From positions 128,296 to 173,684 of the forward strand of contig NZ_GL883079.1 of NCBI RefSeq assembly GCF_000204015.1: a stretch of DNA of 45,389 nt, given 5' to 3'. The notes under the pieces were generated by a model. It did not search any database and had not been told where the DNA came from. It saw nothing but the letters and a program-made list of their open reading frames with translations. The position numbers and the translations under genes were made by a program. The stretch's first letter is position 1; each line of letters opens with the position of its first letter. Source of the DNA: Asticcacaulis biprosthecium C19. Lineage in GTDB: Bacteria; Pseudomonadota; Alphaproteobacteria; Caulobacterales; Caulobacteraceae. Positions 15,624 through 25,019 of the stretch are shown here, piece by piece.

Positions 15624-16886
15624 CTATTCCTTCCTTACGACCTCGCCGCCCTTCATGACAAAGACCGGCTTTTCCAGCACGGTCACGTCGCTGAGCGGAT
15701 CGCCGACAACGCCGACCAGGTCGCCATAGTGGCCGGGCTTCAGGCTGCCGACATCGCTCTCCCAGCCCAGGGCCTGCGAAGCTGTGACCGTGGCTGACTG
15801 GATGGCCTGCAAGGGTGTCGCGCCATAGCGCACCATGATGGCGAACTGTTTGGCGTTGTCGCCGTGCGGATAAATACCGGCATCGGTGCCGTAGATCATC
15901 TTGACGCCGGCTTTCAGGGCCTTTTTGAAGTTCTGGCGCTGGGCTTCGGCCAGTTCCAGATCCTTGCGCAGATTGTCCGGCAGGACGCCGTTCTTCGCGC
16001 CTTCGGCCTGGGTGTAGTCGGTGTTGTAGATGTCCATCGACAGGTAGGTGCCGTGCTGGATGGCCAGTTTGATGCCTTCGTCGTCAATCAGAGAGGCGTG
16101 TTCGATCGTGTCGACTCCACCGATGATGGCCGCCTTGATGCCCTCAAAACCATGGGCATGGGCGGCGACGCGCAGGCCGTCCATATGGGCTTCCGTGGTG
16201 ATGGCGGAGATCTCAGCGACGCTCAGCTGCTGGGCACCCGACGACTTGCCGCGCGAGAAGACACCGGCGGTGGCGCAGATCTTGATCACCGTGGCGCCAT
16301 ATTTGCGCAGGGTGCGGACCGCTTTGATGCCTTCGGCCGGGCTGTCGGAATTGAACGGTTCCTTGGCGTTGAACGAGGCAGGAAAATAGGTGTCATCGCA
16401 ATGGCCGCCGGTGGCGCCAAAGGCAAAGCCGGCCGTGTCCATGCGCGGGCCCGGGACATAGCCGGCGTCGATGCCTTCGCGCAGGCCGACATCGTTCCAT
16501 TCATAGGAACCCACATTGCGGATGGTGGTGAAGCCGGCATTGAGCGTCTTTTCGGCATTGGCGACGGCGACCGTCATCCAGAAGCGATCGGAGAACTGCA
16601 GATAGGTATAACCGCTGAACCGCGGATCGGCGTCGATATGGACGTGCATGTCGATCAGGCCGGGCAGCAGTGTGACGCCGGGCAGGTCGACACGCTCGGC
16701 GCCGGCCGGGATGGCGACACCGGAGCCGGCAGCCGTAATACGACCGTCGGTGATAACGACCACAGGTTTGGAGATGACCTTGCCGGTCTCGACCTCGATC
16801 ATGCGGTCTGCCGTGACCGCGATGGTCTTGGCATGGACGCCGGTGGCGGCGAGGGCCATAGCAGCGGCAACAACAAGGATTTTCAT
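15624..16886 (-). CDS. Exported amidohydrolase, Xaa-Arg/Lys dipeptidase-like
   Basis: A 420-residue protein with a signal peptide (ILVVAAAMALAATGVHA). It belongs to the metal-dependent amidohydrolase superfamily: DMHVHID in strand 1, VIKICATAGVFSR with the bridging Lys, AAHAHGFEG, TIEHASLID and YGTDAGIYPHGDNA with the catalytic Asp. These fit the imidazolonepropionase/prolidase-like group whose Caulobacter members cleave dipeptides with C-terminal Arg or Lys; the exact substrate is inferred. Its ribosome site AGGAG is enclosed in an inverted repeat (16886-16920). It lies 59 bases behind the oligoendopeptidase gene, so peptide use may be shared. Confidence 0.9.
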   Translation of the reverse strand: MKILVVAAAMALAATGVHAKTIAVTADRMIEVETGKVISKPVVVITDGRITAAGSGVAIPAGAERVDLPGVTLLPGLIDMHVHIDADPRFSGYTYLQFSDRFWMTVAVANAEKTLNAGFTTIRNVGSYEWNDVGLREGIDAGYVPGPRMDTAGFAFGATGGHCDDTYFPASFNAKEPFNSDSPAEGIKAVRTLRKYGATVIKICATAGVFSRGKSSGAQQLSVAEISAITTEAHMDGLRVAAHAHGFEGIKAAIIGGVDTIEHASLIDDEGIKLAIQHGTYLSMDIYNTDYTQAEGAKNGVLPDNLRKDLELAEAQRQNFKKALKAGVKMIYGTDAGIYPHGDNAKQFAIMVRYGATPLQAIQSATVTASQALGWESDVGSLKPGHYGDLVGVVGDPLSDVTVLEKPVFVMKGGEVVRKE

Positions 16887-16920
16887 GATCCGGCTCCTGA
16901 TGATTCAGGTCACCGGATCA
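16886..16920 (-). promoter_or_regulatory. Nested hairpin over the amidohydrolase ribosome site
   Basis: TGATCCGG (16886-16893) and CCGGATCA (16913-16920) pair perfectly, and inside them CCTGA (16896-16900) pairs with TCAGG (16905-16909). On the transcript this encloses AGGAG and reaches the ATG. It could limit translation or act as a temperature-sensitive switch. Confidence 0.45.
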
Positions 16921-16945
16921 CAAATTCGTCCGCAGGGCAAGTTAA

Positions 16946-18742
16946 CTAAAGCAGAGCTTCGAAACCGTCGATCAGCCCTTCCAGGCGGGCACAGCCCATC
17001 TTCCAGAAGGCCTTGTCGCGCGGGTTCATGCCGAAGGGGGCCAGGGCCTCGGTGTAGGCTTTGGTGCCGCCGCCCGACAAAAGCGTCTTGTACAGCGGCG
17101 TGAACCCTTGCGGATCCTGGCGGCGCTTTTCCATCAGGGCCGAGACCAACAGGTCGCCGAAGGCATAGGCATAGACATAGAAGGGCGCGTGGACGAAGTG
17201 GCTGACATAGGCCCACCAGTATTCGTAGCCGTCATTGAGCTTGATCGCCGGGCCCAGGGACTCGCCCATGACCTCCAACCAGATGGCATTGATCTGGGGA
17301 ACGGAGACTTCGCCGTCCAGACGGGTGGCGTGGAAACGCTCTTCGAAGCGGTGGAAGGCAATCTGGCGAATAACGCTGTTCAGGCAGTCTTCGATCTTGC
17401 CGGCCAGCAGCGCCTTCTTGTCCTCGGCCGAGGCGTCGGCGACCAGGTGTTCGAACACCAGGCCTTCGGCAAAGATTGACGCCGTTTCGGCCAGGGTCAG
17501 GGGCGTGTCGGCCAGGATGGAGCCCAGGGGCTGGCACAGAGTCTGATGGACGGCATGACCCAGTTCGTGGGCCAGGGTCAGGACTTCACGGCGGTCGCCG
17601 GTGAAGTTCAGCATGACATAGGGGTGACGATTGGCGGTTACCGGGTGGGCGTAGGCGCCCGACGACTTGCCTGGCCGCGGGGCGGCGTCGATCCATGGCC
17701 TGTCGAAGAAGACCTGGGCGCGATCGGCGAACTCGATTCCCATCTGACGGAAGCTGTCGAGTACGATCTTTTTCGACTCGTCCCAGCCGTACTTTTTCTG
17801 CACCTCCTGGGTCAGAGGTGCGTTGCGGTCCCAGAAGTCGAGTTGCTTCTTGCCGAGGATCCTGGCCTTTAGCTTGTAATAACGGTGCGACAGGGCGGTA
17901 TAGGATTCCGCCACGGCATCGGCCATGGCGTCGACAGCGTCCTTGTCGACCTCGTTGGCCAGGTGGCGTGAGGCCGCGGGGGCTTCGTATTTGCGCCAAC
18001 GGTCTTCGACTTGCTTTTCGAAAGCGAGCGTATTGAGTGCCAGGGCCAGGACCGGAGCATTCTCTTTCAGGGCTTCGGTCAGGCCGCCGGCCGCGGCCTT
18101 GCGAACCGCCGGTTGCGGTGACGACAGGCGGGTCAGGGCTTCGTTCAGGGTCAGCTGTTCTTTTCCGACCTTGGCGCGCAGCCGCGTCAGGGTTTCGTCG
18201 AATAGCCGTGTCCACTGGCCGACGGCCGGGGCGCGTTCCAGCATCAGCCGTTCCAGTTCGGCGGACAGTTCGTGGGGCCGCGAAGCGCGGATACGGCGCA
18301 GCCACGGCCGCCACTTCTGGGCCTTGTCAACGGCCTTCAGCGCCTGTTCGATCTCCCAGTCGTCCAGCTTGTTCAATTCGAGACTGAGGTACAGGCTGTC
18401 GGATGAGATCATCGACGCCTGCGCGCCCAGGTCCGATTGCAGCTTGGCGATCTGCGGGTTTTCGCGGTCGATGGTCGAGGCTAGGGTGGCGTAGGCAAGG
18501 GCGCCGCCCATATCGTCCATGGCCTTTTCGTACAGGGAGGCTGCCTGGTCGATCAGCAGGCCCAGGCGTTCCGGGTTGCCGCGCGCCGACAGGAAAGAGC
18601 CCTGCAGCTTGGCCAGTTCCTTGATGTGGCCTTCGCCGGACGCGAAGTCCTGGGCGATCTTCGGATCTTCCGGTCCGGTGTAGAGGTCGGTGAGGTCCCA
18701 GACGGGAAGGGCGGAATCGAGGTTGGTCGGCATCTGTGTCAT
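16946..18742 (-). CDS. pepF: Oligoendopeptidase F, M3 family zinc metallopeptidase
   Basis: A 598-residue cytoplasmic peptidase that cuts short peptides. The zinc motif HEXXH is seen in TLAHELGHAVHQTL, followed by ETASIFAEGLVFE with the third ligand. The N-terminal helical part starts VWDLTDLYTGPEDPKIAQDF, as in other PepF proteins; the end has FVHAPFYVYAYAFGDLL. ATG 18742 is chosen because upstream residues to 18862 do not look conserved; no strong Shine-Dalgarno precedes it. Followed by the amidohydrolase gene on the same strand and divergent from the response regulator. Confidence 0.94.
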   Translation of the reverse strand: MTQMPTNLDSALPVWDLTDLYTGPEDPKIAQDFASGEGHIKELAKLQGSFLSARGNPERLGLLIDQAASLYEKAMDDMGGALAYATLASTIDRENPQIAKLQSDLGAQASMISSDSLYLSLELNKLDDWEIEQALKAVDKAQKWRPWLRRIRASRPHELSAELERLMLERAPAVGQWTRLFDETLTRLRAKVGKEQLTLNEALTRLSSPQPAVRKAAAGGLTEALKENAPVLALALNTLAFEKQVEDRWRKYEAPAASRHLANEVDKDAVDAMADAVAESYTALSHRYYKLKARILGKKQLDFWDRNAPLTQEVQKKYGWDESKKIVLDSFRQMGIEFADRAQVFFDRPWIDAAPRPGKSSGAYAHPVTANRHPYVMLNFTGDRREVLTLAHELGHAVHQTLCQPLGSILADTPLTLAETASIFAEGLVFEHLVADASAEDKKALLAGKIEDCLNSVIRQIAFHRFEERFHATRLDGEVSVPQINAIWLEVMGESLGPAIKLNDGYEYWWAYVSHFVHAPFYVYAYAFGDLLVSALMEKRRQDPQGFTPLYKTLLSGGGTKAYTEALAPFGMNPRDKAFWKMGCARLEGLIDGFEALL

Positions 18743-18970
18743 GCATCGGGCATAGCCAAAACCGCGTATGAAATCGAGAAGGAATTTCTTGCCGCTGTGG
18801 ATGAAGGCTGTCTCACTTTTTGGCTTCGCCTCGCTGGGGATAAGCGTCCGGAAACGGGACATTAACCCTCTCCTTCAATCCGATGTTCAACCTCTTTGGC
18901 TACAACTGTCTCAAAACAAACGTACCTCGCCTTCGCGGGGCGCGTCTCAAAACGAGATGGTGTGCTGAAA

Positions 18971-20422
18971 ATGGCCAAGACGATCCTGATCTGTGACGAC
19001 GATCCGACGCAACGCCGCCTGATCCAGGCCGTGCTCGAACGCGAAGGCTTCATGGTCATGCACGCCGAGAACGGCGCTCAGGCCTATGATCGCCTGACGA
19101 CCCTGCCGGGGATTGACGCTGTCATTCTCGACCTGGTCATGCCGGGCCAGTCGGGTATCGATACGCTAAAAGAGGTCCGTGCTGCCGGCATCCGTACCCC
19201 GGTCGTGGTGCTTACGGCGTCAGGCGGGATCGACACGGTGGTCAAGGCCATGCAGGCTGGCGCCCAGGACTTCTTTATCAAGCCGGCGTCACCCGAGCGC
19301 ATCCTCGTTTCGGTCCGCAATGCCCTGCAGATGGGCGACATGGCCGCCGAAGTCACGCGCCTCAAAAAGCACGTCGGCAACCGGATTTCGTTCGACGACC
19401 TGATCGGCACCTCGGGCACCATGCAGATGGTCCGCCGCCTGGGTGAACGCGCCGCCAAGTCGTCGATTCCCGTCTTGATCCTGGGCGAAAGCGGCGTCGG
19501 CAAGGAACTGATCGCCCGTGCCATCCAGGGCTCGTCGGAGCGCGCCGGCAAGCCGTTCGTCGCCGTCAACTGCGGCGCCCTGCCGGAGAACCTGGTCGAA
19601 TCCATTCTGTTCGGTCACGAAAAAGGCTCGTTCACGGGCGCGTCGGACAAGCATCTGGGCAAGTTCCAGGAAGCCAATGGCGGTACCCTGTTCCTCGATG
19701 AGGTCGGTGAACTGCCGCTGGACATGCAGGTCAAGCTGCTGCGCGCGCTGCAGGAAGGCGAGATCGATCCGGTCGGCTCCAAGCGTCCGGTCAAGGTCGA
19801 TGTCCGCATCATCTCGGCGACAAACCGCAACCTGTCCGACCAGGTCAAGACCGGCCAGTTCCGCGAAGATCTGTTCTATCGCCTCAATGTCTTCCCGGTC
19901 GAAGCCCCTTCCTTGCGCGAACGCCGCGAGGATATCCCGGCCTTGATCGAGCACTTTATTCGCCGTTTCAATGTCGAAGAAGGCAAGCGTGTCACAGGCG
20001 TCTCAAGTGAGGCTCTGCAACTGCTGTGCGCCTACGACTGGCCGGGCAATGTCCGCCAGTTGGAAAACACCGTCTACCGCGCCATCGTCCTGGCCGACAA
20101 CCCGTACCTGCAGGCCTTCGACTTCCCGGCGATCAGCGGCCAGGCCATGCCGATGCCGGCAGCCGAAGCCCCGCGTCTGGGCATGGTGGAAGCCCACCAT
20201 GAGGCGATCAATGCCTTGCCGGACGCCCCGGTGCGGATCCTGGATGCGGCCGGTCACCTGCGCAAGCTGGAAGACATCGAACGCGACCTGATCGAGCATG
20301 CCATCGGCGTCTATGCCGGCCATATGTCGGAAGTGGCCAGGCGCTTAGGGATTGGCCGCTCGACCTTGTACCGCAAGGTTCGTGACTGTGGGCTGGAAGG
20401 CCTCGTCAAGGAAACGGGCTGA
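18971..20422 (+). CDS. Sigma-54-dependent response regulator, NtrC family
   Basis: A 483-residue activator. Residues 1-125 are a receiver with Asp54 (VILDLVMPG) as phosphorylation site. Residues 145-380 are the AAA+ domain: Walker A LGESGVGKE, sigma-54 contact loop GSFTGA (Ser in place of the usual first Ala), Walker B GGTLFLDEVGE, and LREDLFYRLNVF. The C-terminus is a Fis-type helix-turn-helix (MSEVARRLGIGRSTLYRKVR). It resembles TacA-like regulators of Caulobacter, but the orthology is not proven. ATG 18971 places the receiver at the very start; a 75-base upstream extension is not conserved. No histidine kinase is next to it. Confidence 0.94.
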   Translation: MAKTILICDDDPTQRRLIQAVLEREGFMVMHAENGAQAYDRLTTLPGIDAVILDLVMPGQSGIDTLKEVRAAGIRTPVVVLTASGGIDTVVKAMQAGAQDFFIKPASPERILVSVRNALQMGDMAAEVTRLKKHVGNRISFDDLIGTSGTMQMVRRLGERAAKSSIPVLILGESGVGKELIARAIQGSSERAGKPFVAVNCGALPENLVESILFGHEKGSFTGASDKHLGKFQEANGGTLFLDEVGELPLDMQVKLLRALQEGEIDPVGSKRPVKVDVRIISATNRNLSDQVKTGQFREDLFYRLNVFPVEAPSLRERREDIPALIEHFIRRFNVEEGKRVTGVSSEALQLLCAYDWPGNVRQLENTVYRAIVLADNPYLQAFDFPAISGQAMPMPAAEAPRLGMVEAHHEAINALPDAPVRILDAAGHLRKLEDIERDLIEHAIGVYAGHMSEVARRLGIGRSTLYRKVRDCGLEGLVKETG

Positions 20423-20430
20423 GTTCGCGA

Positions 20431-20447
20431 CGCGGTTCCTAACCGCG
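20431..20447 (+). terminator. Stem-loop after the response regulator
   Basis: CGCGGTT (20431-20437) pairs with AACCGCG (20441-20447) around CCT, nine bases after the stop. There is no T run, so termination strength is doubtful. Confidence 0.35.
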
Positions 20448-20513
20448 GCGGCTGCTCCCCGGTAGCGCCCACACGCGATTGCGATTATGGTGTGGGCTGA
20501 GGGGGATGCCATC

Positions 20514-21572
20514 ATGCATTATTTAAAATCTGTAACGCTCCTGGGCCTGGTAATGGCCATGGTTCTGGCCGGGCCTGCCGTGGCCAAGGGCCAGCCGAAC
20601 TGGTTGCGCGAGGCGACTCCGGCGCAACGCGGTCAGGCAGAGATGTCTATTCGCGACATTGCCTTTCGTAACGGCCTGGGCGACGACGCGATCATTGCTC
20701 TGGTGACCATGGTAGACGCCCCGGCCGGGACGTCGCCGCAAGACCGGATTGCTGGAGCCTCCGGCCTGATCGACCACGCCCGCCACATCCGTAACATGCT
20801 CCACAGTCAGATTTCTGGCTTCTCCTATAAGCAGGACAAGGCGGTCGTCGCGGGATTGGGAAAGGTGCTCAAGGCTTTCAATCAAGGTCGTTTCGACAAG
20901 GCTGTCGCATATCTCGACGATCTCGTTCCAGTTGACGGGCGACCGACGATCGTGCCCGATCCGGAATGGCGGTTCCTGATCCAGATTCGCATGTCGATCG
21001 CCACCCTTATCGGCGACTACGACACGGCAATTTCCGGATTGCAGGCCGCACGCCGGGTTCGTGCCGACGCTGATCGTCCGCTGCGCTACTATCTCGCCTC
21101 GCTGGAAGCTGGCACTTGGTACAATAAGGGGCGGACGGACCGGACGGCGCTGCTGAAGTCGATCCAGCTCTATACCGATGAGGTTCTGCCGCTGGCGCCG
21201 CGCGATACGGCACCGCAGGATTGGGCGGCGACGCAAATGGCGCTGTGCATCGGCGGGCGCGTGCTGGGAAAAAGCGAAGACGGAACGGAGTCGCTCGACC
21301 ATGCCATTGTGGCCTGTGATCGAGCGCTCGAGGTTGTGAAGCGCGAGGGGCAGTTGTTCGTGTGGGGCGAGCTTCAGGCGAACCTAGCCGAGGCGTGGGA
21401 GGCGCGTATGCAGCGCCAGATAGACCCCGTGGCGCGGAAGCAAGATGCCGCCAAGGCTTTGGAGCATTTCCGGCTGGCGCACCAGGCGTTCGGCCCGGAA
21501 AAGCACCGCCGCGATGGCTATGTCGTGGACCGGATTGACGCCTTGGAAGACTGGCAGAACGCAAACCCCTAG
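20514..21572 (+). CDS. Exported helical-repeat (TPR-like) protein, unknown function
   Basis: A 352-residue protein with a signal peptide (YLKSVTLLGLVMAMVLAGPAVA, cleavage near residue 24). The mature part is almost all helix with repeat-like pairs such as VLKAFNQGRFDKAVAYLDDL, GDYDTAISGLQAARRV and ALEHFRLAHQAFGPE, which looks like divergent tetratricopeptide repeats. Start ATG 20514 has GAGGGGGA eight bases before it. The stop codon interlocks with the kdpE stop through a CTAG palindrome, so the two convergent genes leave no space for terminators. No function is assigned. Confidence 0.8.
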   Translation: MHYLKSVTLLGLVMAMVLAGPAVAKGQPNWLREATPAQRGQAEMSIRDIAFRNGLGDDAIIALVTMVDAPAGTSPQDRIAGASGLIDHARHIRNMLHSQISGFSYKQDKAVVAGLGKVLKAFNQGRFDKAVAYLDDLVPVDGRPTIVPDPEWRFLIQIRMSIATLIGDYDTAISGLQAARRVRADADRPLRYYLASLEAGTWYNKGRTDRTALLKSIQLYTDEVLPLAPRDTAPQDWAATQMALCIGGRVLGKSEDGTESLDHAIVACDRALEVVKREGQLFVWGELQANLAEAWEARMQRQIDPVARKQDAAKALEHFRLAHQAFGPEKHRRDGYVVDRIDALEDWQNANP

Positions 21573-22246
21573 TCGGCGAAGCGATAGCCGATACCGGGTT
21601 CCGTCAGGATAAAGCGCGGGCTCAAGGGATCGTCCTTCAGCTTCTCGCGCAGATGCTGGGTGTGGATGCGCAGGTAGTGGTTCTGCTCGGTCGAGCGCCG
21701 GCCCCAGACGGCGTTCAGAAGCTGGGCGTGGGTCAAGACCTTGCCAGGGTGCTGGATCAGCGCGGTCAGCAGGCGGTACTCGATCGGCGTCAGGTGGACA
21801 TCCTCGCCGTCCAGCCACACCCGTCGCGCCGACAGGTCCAGCCGCAAACCGTTGCGCTCGAAGATCTCCATCCTGGGGCCGGCGTCGCGGGCAGCGTGAC
21901 GCAGGGCCACCTTGATCCGGGCCAGCAGTTCGCGCGGTGCAAACGGCTTGGTCAGGTAATCGTCGGCGCCGCTTTCCAGCGCCTCGATCTTGTCGGCCTC
22001 CTGCTCGCGCGCGGACAAAACGATGATCGGCACCTGCGACCATTCCCGCACCGCACGAATAAAGTCCTGACCGTCCTGGTCCGGCAGGCCGAGGTCGAGC
22101 AGGACCAGGTCCGGTTGGTTCAAGGTCAGGTTCTGCACGCCTTCCTTCGCTGTGGCGGCTTCCAGGACAGCATAGTCCTGAGCCGTCAAGGTGGCGCGCA
22201 GGTAACGGCGGATATCGCCTTCGTCTTCGATGATCAGGATTTTCAT
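21569..22246 (-). CDS. kdpE: KDP operon response regulator KdpE
   Basis: A 225-residue OmpR/PhoB-type regulator. The receiver has IIEDEGDIRRYLRATL and the phosphorylated Asp in VLLDLGLPDQDG; the C-terminal winged helix has LTPIEYRLLTALIQHPGKVLTHAQLL and the wing near RFILTEPGIGYRFAD. It activates kdpFABC at low potassium after phosphorylation by KdpD, encoded just upstream. An 82-base gap with a GGCGCTTCGCGCC hairpin (22283-22295) separates it from kdpD. No strong ribosome site is visible. Its stop overlaps the stop of the convergent gene. Confidence 0.95.
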   Translation of the reverse strand: MKILIIEDEGDIRRYLRATLTAQDYAVLEAATAKEGVQNLTLNQPDLVLLDLGLPDQDGQDFIRAVREWSQVPIIVLSAREQEADKIEALESGADDYLTKPFAPRELLARIKVALRHAARDAGPRMEIFERNGLRLDLSARRVWLDGEDVHLTPIEYRLLTALIQHPGKVLTHAQLLNAVWGRRSTEQNHYLRIHTQHLREKLKDDPLSPRFILTEPGIGYRFAD

Positions 22247-22328
22247 ACGGTTGGTTTAGACTCTTAAGGAAGGGCCCCGCCCGGCGCTTCGCGCCACCCT
22301 CGCCGTAAACGGGGTGGGCAAAGAATGG

Positions 22329-25019
22329 TTAAGCCGATCGGCCAATGGTATTAGCCACCGGAAGGGTAAAGATAAAGCTGGCGCCGCCGGTGGGGTTGTT
22401 TTTGGCATAGATCAGCCCGCCATGGGCTTCGACAATGCCCTTACAGATGGCCAGGCCCAATCCCGTTCCGGAATTGCCGCGGTCGGATTTCAGATCGTTG
22501 TCGGTGTGAAACTTGTCGAAGACCTGGTCTTCCGTGCCCGGTTTCAGGCCCGGACCGTCGTCACTGATGCGCACGCGGACGCGGTCGGCGTCGGTTTCGA
22601 AGTTCAGGGTGATGATACCGTCTGCGGTGGTGTGGGCGATGGCGTTTTCGAGCAGGTTGATCAGGACCTGTTCGATCAGGGCACCGTCGATCGTCACCAT
22701 GGGCAGTTGGCCGGCGGTGACGGTTCGGATCTGGCGGGCGCCCTTCTGCGCCTCGATGCGCTGGATGGCGGCACCGGCGATTTCCTGGATCAGATAGGGT
22801 TCGAAATTCAGCTTGAGCTGGCCCGATGTGATGGCCGCCATGCGCAACAGGTTGGAGACGAACTTCTGCAAGCGGGTCAGTTGCCCCCACAGGGCCGTCA
22901 GTTCGTCGACCGCCTCGCGCGGCAGCTTCTTGCGCATCTTCAGCAAGGACGACACCGCCCCGCCCATGACCGTGAGGGGCGTTTTCAGGTCGTGCGACAA
23001 CGAGGCCAGCAAGACGTTGCGCAGCTTTTCGTTCTCGCTTTCGACGCGGGAGGCCTCGGCGTCCGCCCCCTGACGCGCGCGTTGGAAGGCGCCGGCGATC
23101 AGCGAGGCCACGGTCTCGAAAACCAGTTGTTCGGCGCTGGTAAACTGGCGAACGCGATCGCGCGGCGTCAGGGACAGCACACCGAGGTCAGCCGCTTCGG
23201 CCGTCAAGGGCAGGTAAAGTCCGCTGGCCGAGGGCAGGGTGTCGGTATGGCGCCCGGCAATCTGATGATTGTGCATCACCCAGTGCAGGACGCCCAGTTC
23301 GCGCGGATCGTCCTCCGCCGGGCCGGTGACCTGGCGGCCGCCGCTCCACAGGCGAACCTCGACGTCGAAGGCCGGCTCCAGGCAGCGGGCGGCGACGGTG
23401 GCCATGGCCTCGACTCCGCGCGCCGCCGACAGGTGTCGCGACAGGTCGTACAAAAGCCGGGTCTCGGTTTCACCCTGGCGCGCCAGGCGCACATGCAACG
23501 ATAACCGCGCTGTCAGCGAGCCGACGATCAGCGAGGTCGCCAACATGACGGCGAAGGTCACGGCATAGCTGATATTGTCGAAGGTGAAGCTGTAATAGGG
23601 TTCGATATAGAACCAGTTGAACGTCGCGACCGACAGGACCGACGCCAGGACGGCGGGGCCGATGCCGAAGCGCGCCGCCACGATCACCACGCCGGTCATG
23701 TACAGCATGATGAAGCTGTCGGGATCGATCAGGTGGCGGAAGGGCAGCCCCATCAAGGTGCACACCGCCACCGCCAGCACCGCCATAAGGTGGTCGCGAG
23801 GGCGGGCGACCAGGGCGGACCATCGCGGGGGCTCGCGTTCGACGGTGGGGTCCGCTACGGCGTCGGCGTTCAGCGTGGTGATTTCCAGTCCCGCGGCCTG
23901 GGCGATCAGCTTCTGGGACAGGCCCTGTTGACCCGTGGCGCGCCGCCACCACGGTTGGCGGCTGTGGCCCAGGACCAGGCGGGTAAAGCCGTTCCTGCCG
24001 GCATAGTCGAGGATGGTGGCGGCTGCCGCGCCCGCGTTTAGTCGCACGACCCGCCCGCCGAGCTTTTCAGCCAGGCGCAGATTGTGTTCCACCCGCAACC
24101 GCGCCTTGGGCGACAGGGTCTCATGCCGGTCGGTTTGAAGGTACAGGGCGAACCAGGGCGCGCGCGAGCGGTCGGCCATGCGTTTGGTATGGCGGATCAG
24201 GCGCGACGACAGCGAATCCGCGCCCACCAGGACCAGGATCTTGTCACCGGTTGCCACCTCGCTTTGGCCGTGCGCAGCGTTGAGTTGGTCGTTTTGGGCG
24301 TCGACCCGCTCGGCGGCGCGACGCAGGGCGATTTCACGCAGGCGGCCGAGATTGGCTTTCTTGAAAAAGTTGTCGGCGGCGCGTTGGTGGGCGCCATCGG
24401 CGACATAGACCTTGCCGGCGGCCAGGCGTTGCAGCAGTTCGTCCGGTGGGATGTCGATCAGGGCGATCTCATCGGCCGCGTCGAACACCGTGTCGGGGAC
24501 AGTTTCCTTGACCCAGACGCCGGTCAGCTTGGCGACCACATCGTTTAGGCTTTCCAAGTGCTGGACATTGAGCGTGGTAAAGACGTCGATGCCGTTGTCG
24601 AGCAATTCCTCGACGTCCTGCCAGCGCTTGGGGTGGCGTGAACCGGGGGCATTGGTGTGGGCGTATTCATCGACCAGGATCAGGGAGGGGCGGCGCGCCA
24701 GAGCAGCATCGAGGTCGAACTCGGTGACCTGGACGCCGCGATGATCGATGACCTTGCACGGCAGAACCGGCAGGCCTTCGATCAGAGCCAGGGTTTCCGG
24801 CCGGCCATGGTGTTCGACGATGCCGATCTCGACGTCTCGGCCGTCCTTGTGCAGGCGGCGGGCTTCGCTCAGCATGGCGAAGGTCTTGCCAACCCCGGCC
24901 GAGGCGCCGAAGAAGATTTTCAAGCGTCCGCGCGCGTCTTCGCCCCCGTCACTGGTGACGAGGGCGAGGAGCTTGTCGGGGTCGGGGCGCCCCTCGTTAT
25001 GTTTAGTGTCAGGGTTCAC
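22329..25019 (-). CDS. kdpD: Osmosensitive K+ channel sensor histidine kinase KdpD
   Basis: An 896-residue membrane sensor. The N-terminal KdpD domain has Walker A GASAGVGKT (38-46). A Usp-like domain follows (ILVLVGADSLSSRLIRHTKR). Next come four close membrane helices (DUF4118; HLMAVLAVAVCTLMGLPF onwards), a GAF-like part, HisKA with SLSHDLKTPLTVMGG (phospho-His) and an ATPase domain with LLENAIAHT and ISDDGPGLKPG. Start GTG 25019 overlaps the kdpC stop (GTGA), which is the decisive argument; the frame upstream of it to 25379 is only the shadow of kdpC. It should respond to low K+ and phosphorylate KdpE. Confidence 0.96.
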   Translation of the reverse strand: MNPDTKHNEGRPDPDKLLALVTSDGGEDARGRLKIFFGASAGVGKTFAMLSEARRLHKDGRDVEIGIVEHHGRPETLALIEGLPVLPCKVIDHRGVQVTEFDLDAALARRPSLILVDEYAHTNAPGSRHPKRWQDVEELLDNGIDVFTTLNVQHLESLNDVVAKLTGVWVKETVPDTVFDAADEIALIDIPPDELLQRLAAGKVYVADGAHQRAADNFFKKANLGRLREIALRRAAERVDAQNDQLNAAHGQSEVATGDKILVLVGADSLSSRLIRHTKRMADRSRAPWFALYLQTDRHETLSPKARLRVEHNLRLAEKLGGRVVRLNAGAAAATILDYAGRNGFTRLVLGHSRQPWWRRATGQQGLSQKLIAQAAGLEITTLNADAVADPTVEREPPRWSALVARPRDHLMAVLAVAVCTLMGLPFRHLIDPDSFIMLYMTGVVIVAARFGIGPAVLASVLSVATFNWFYIEPYYSFTFDNISYAVTFAVMLATSLIVGSLTARLSLHVRLARQGETETRLLYDLSRHLSAARGVEAMATVAARCLEPAFDVEVRLWSGGRQVTGPAEDDPRELGVLHWVMHNHQIAGRHTDTLPSASGLYLPLTAEAADLGVLSLTPRDRVRQFTSAEQLVFETVASLIAGAFQRARQGADAEASRVESENEKLRNVLLASLSHDLKTPLTVMGGAVSSLLKMRKKLPREAVDELTALWGQLTRLQKFVSNLLRMAAITSGQLKLNFEPYLIQEIAGAAIQRIEAQKGARQIRTVTAGQLPMVTIDGALIEQVLINLLENAIAHTTADGIITLNFETDADRVRVRISDDGPGLKPGTEDQVFDKFHTDNDLKSDRGNSGTGLGLAICKGIVEAHGGLIYAKNNPTGGASFIFTLPVANTIGRSA

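Noticed and set aside
22314-23504. 396-codon open frame opposite kdpD
   Set aside because: Same cause: third-position GC bias on the coding strand keeps the opposite frame open.
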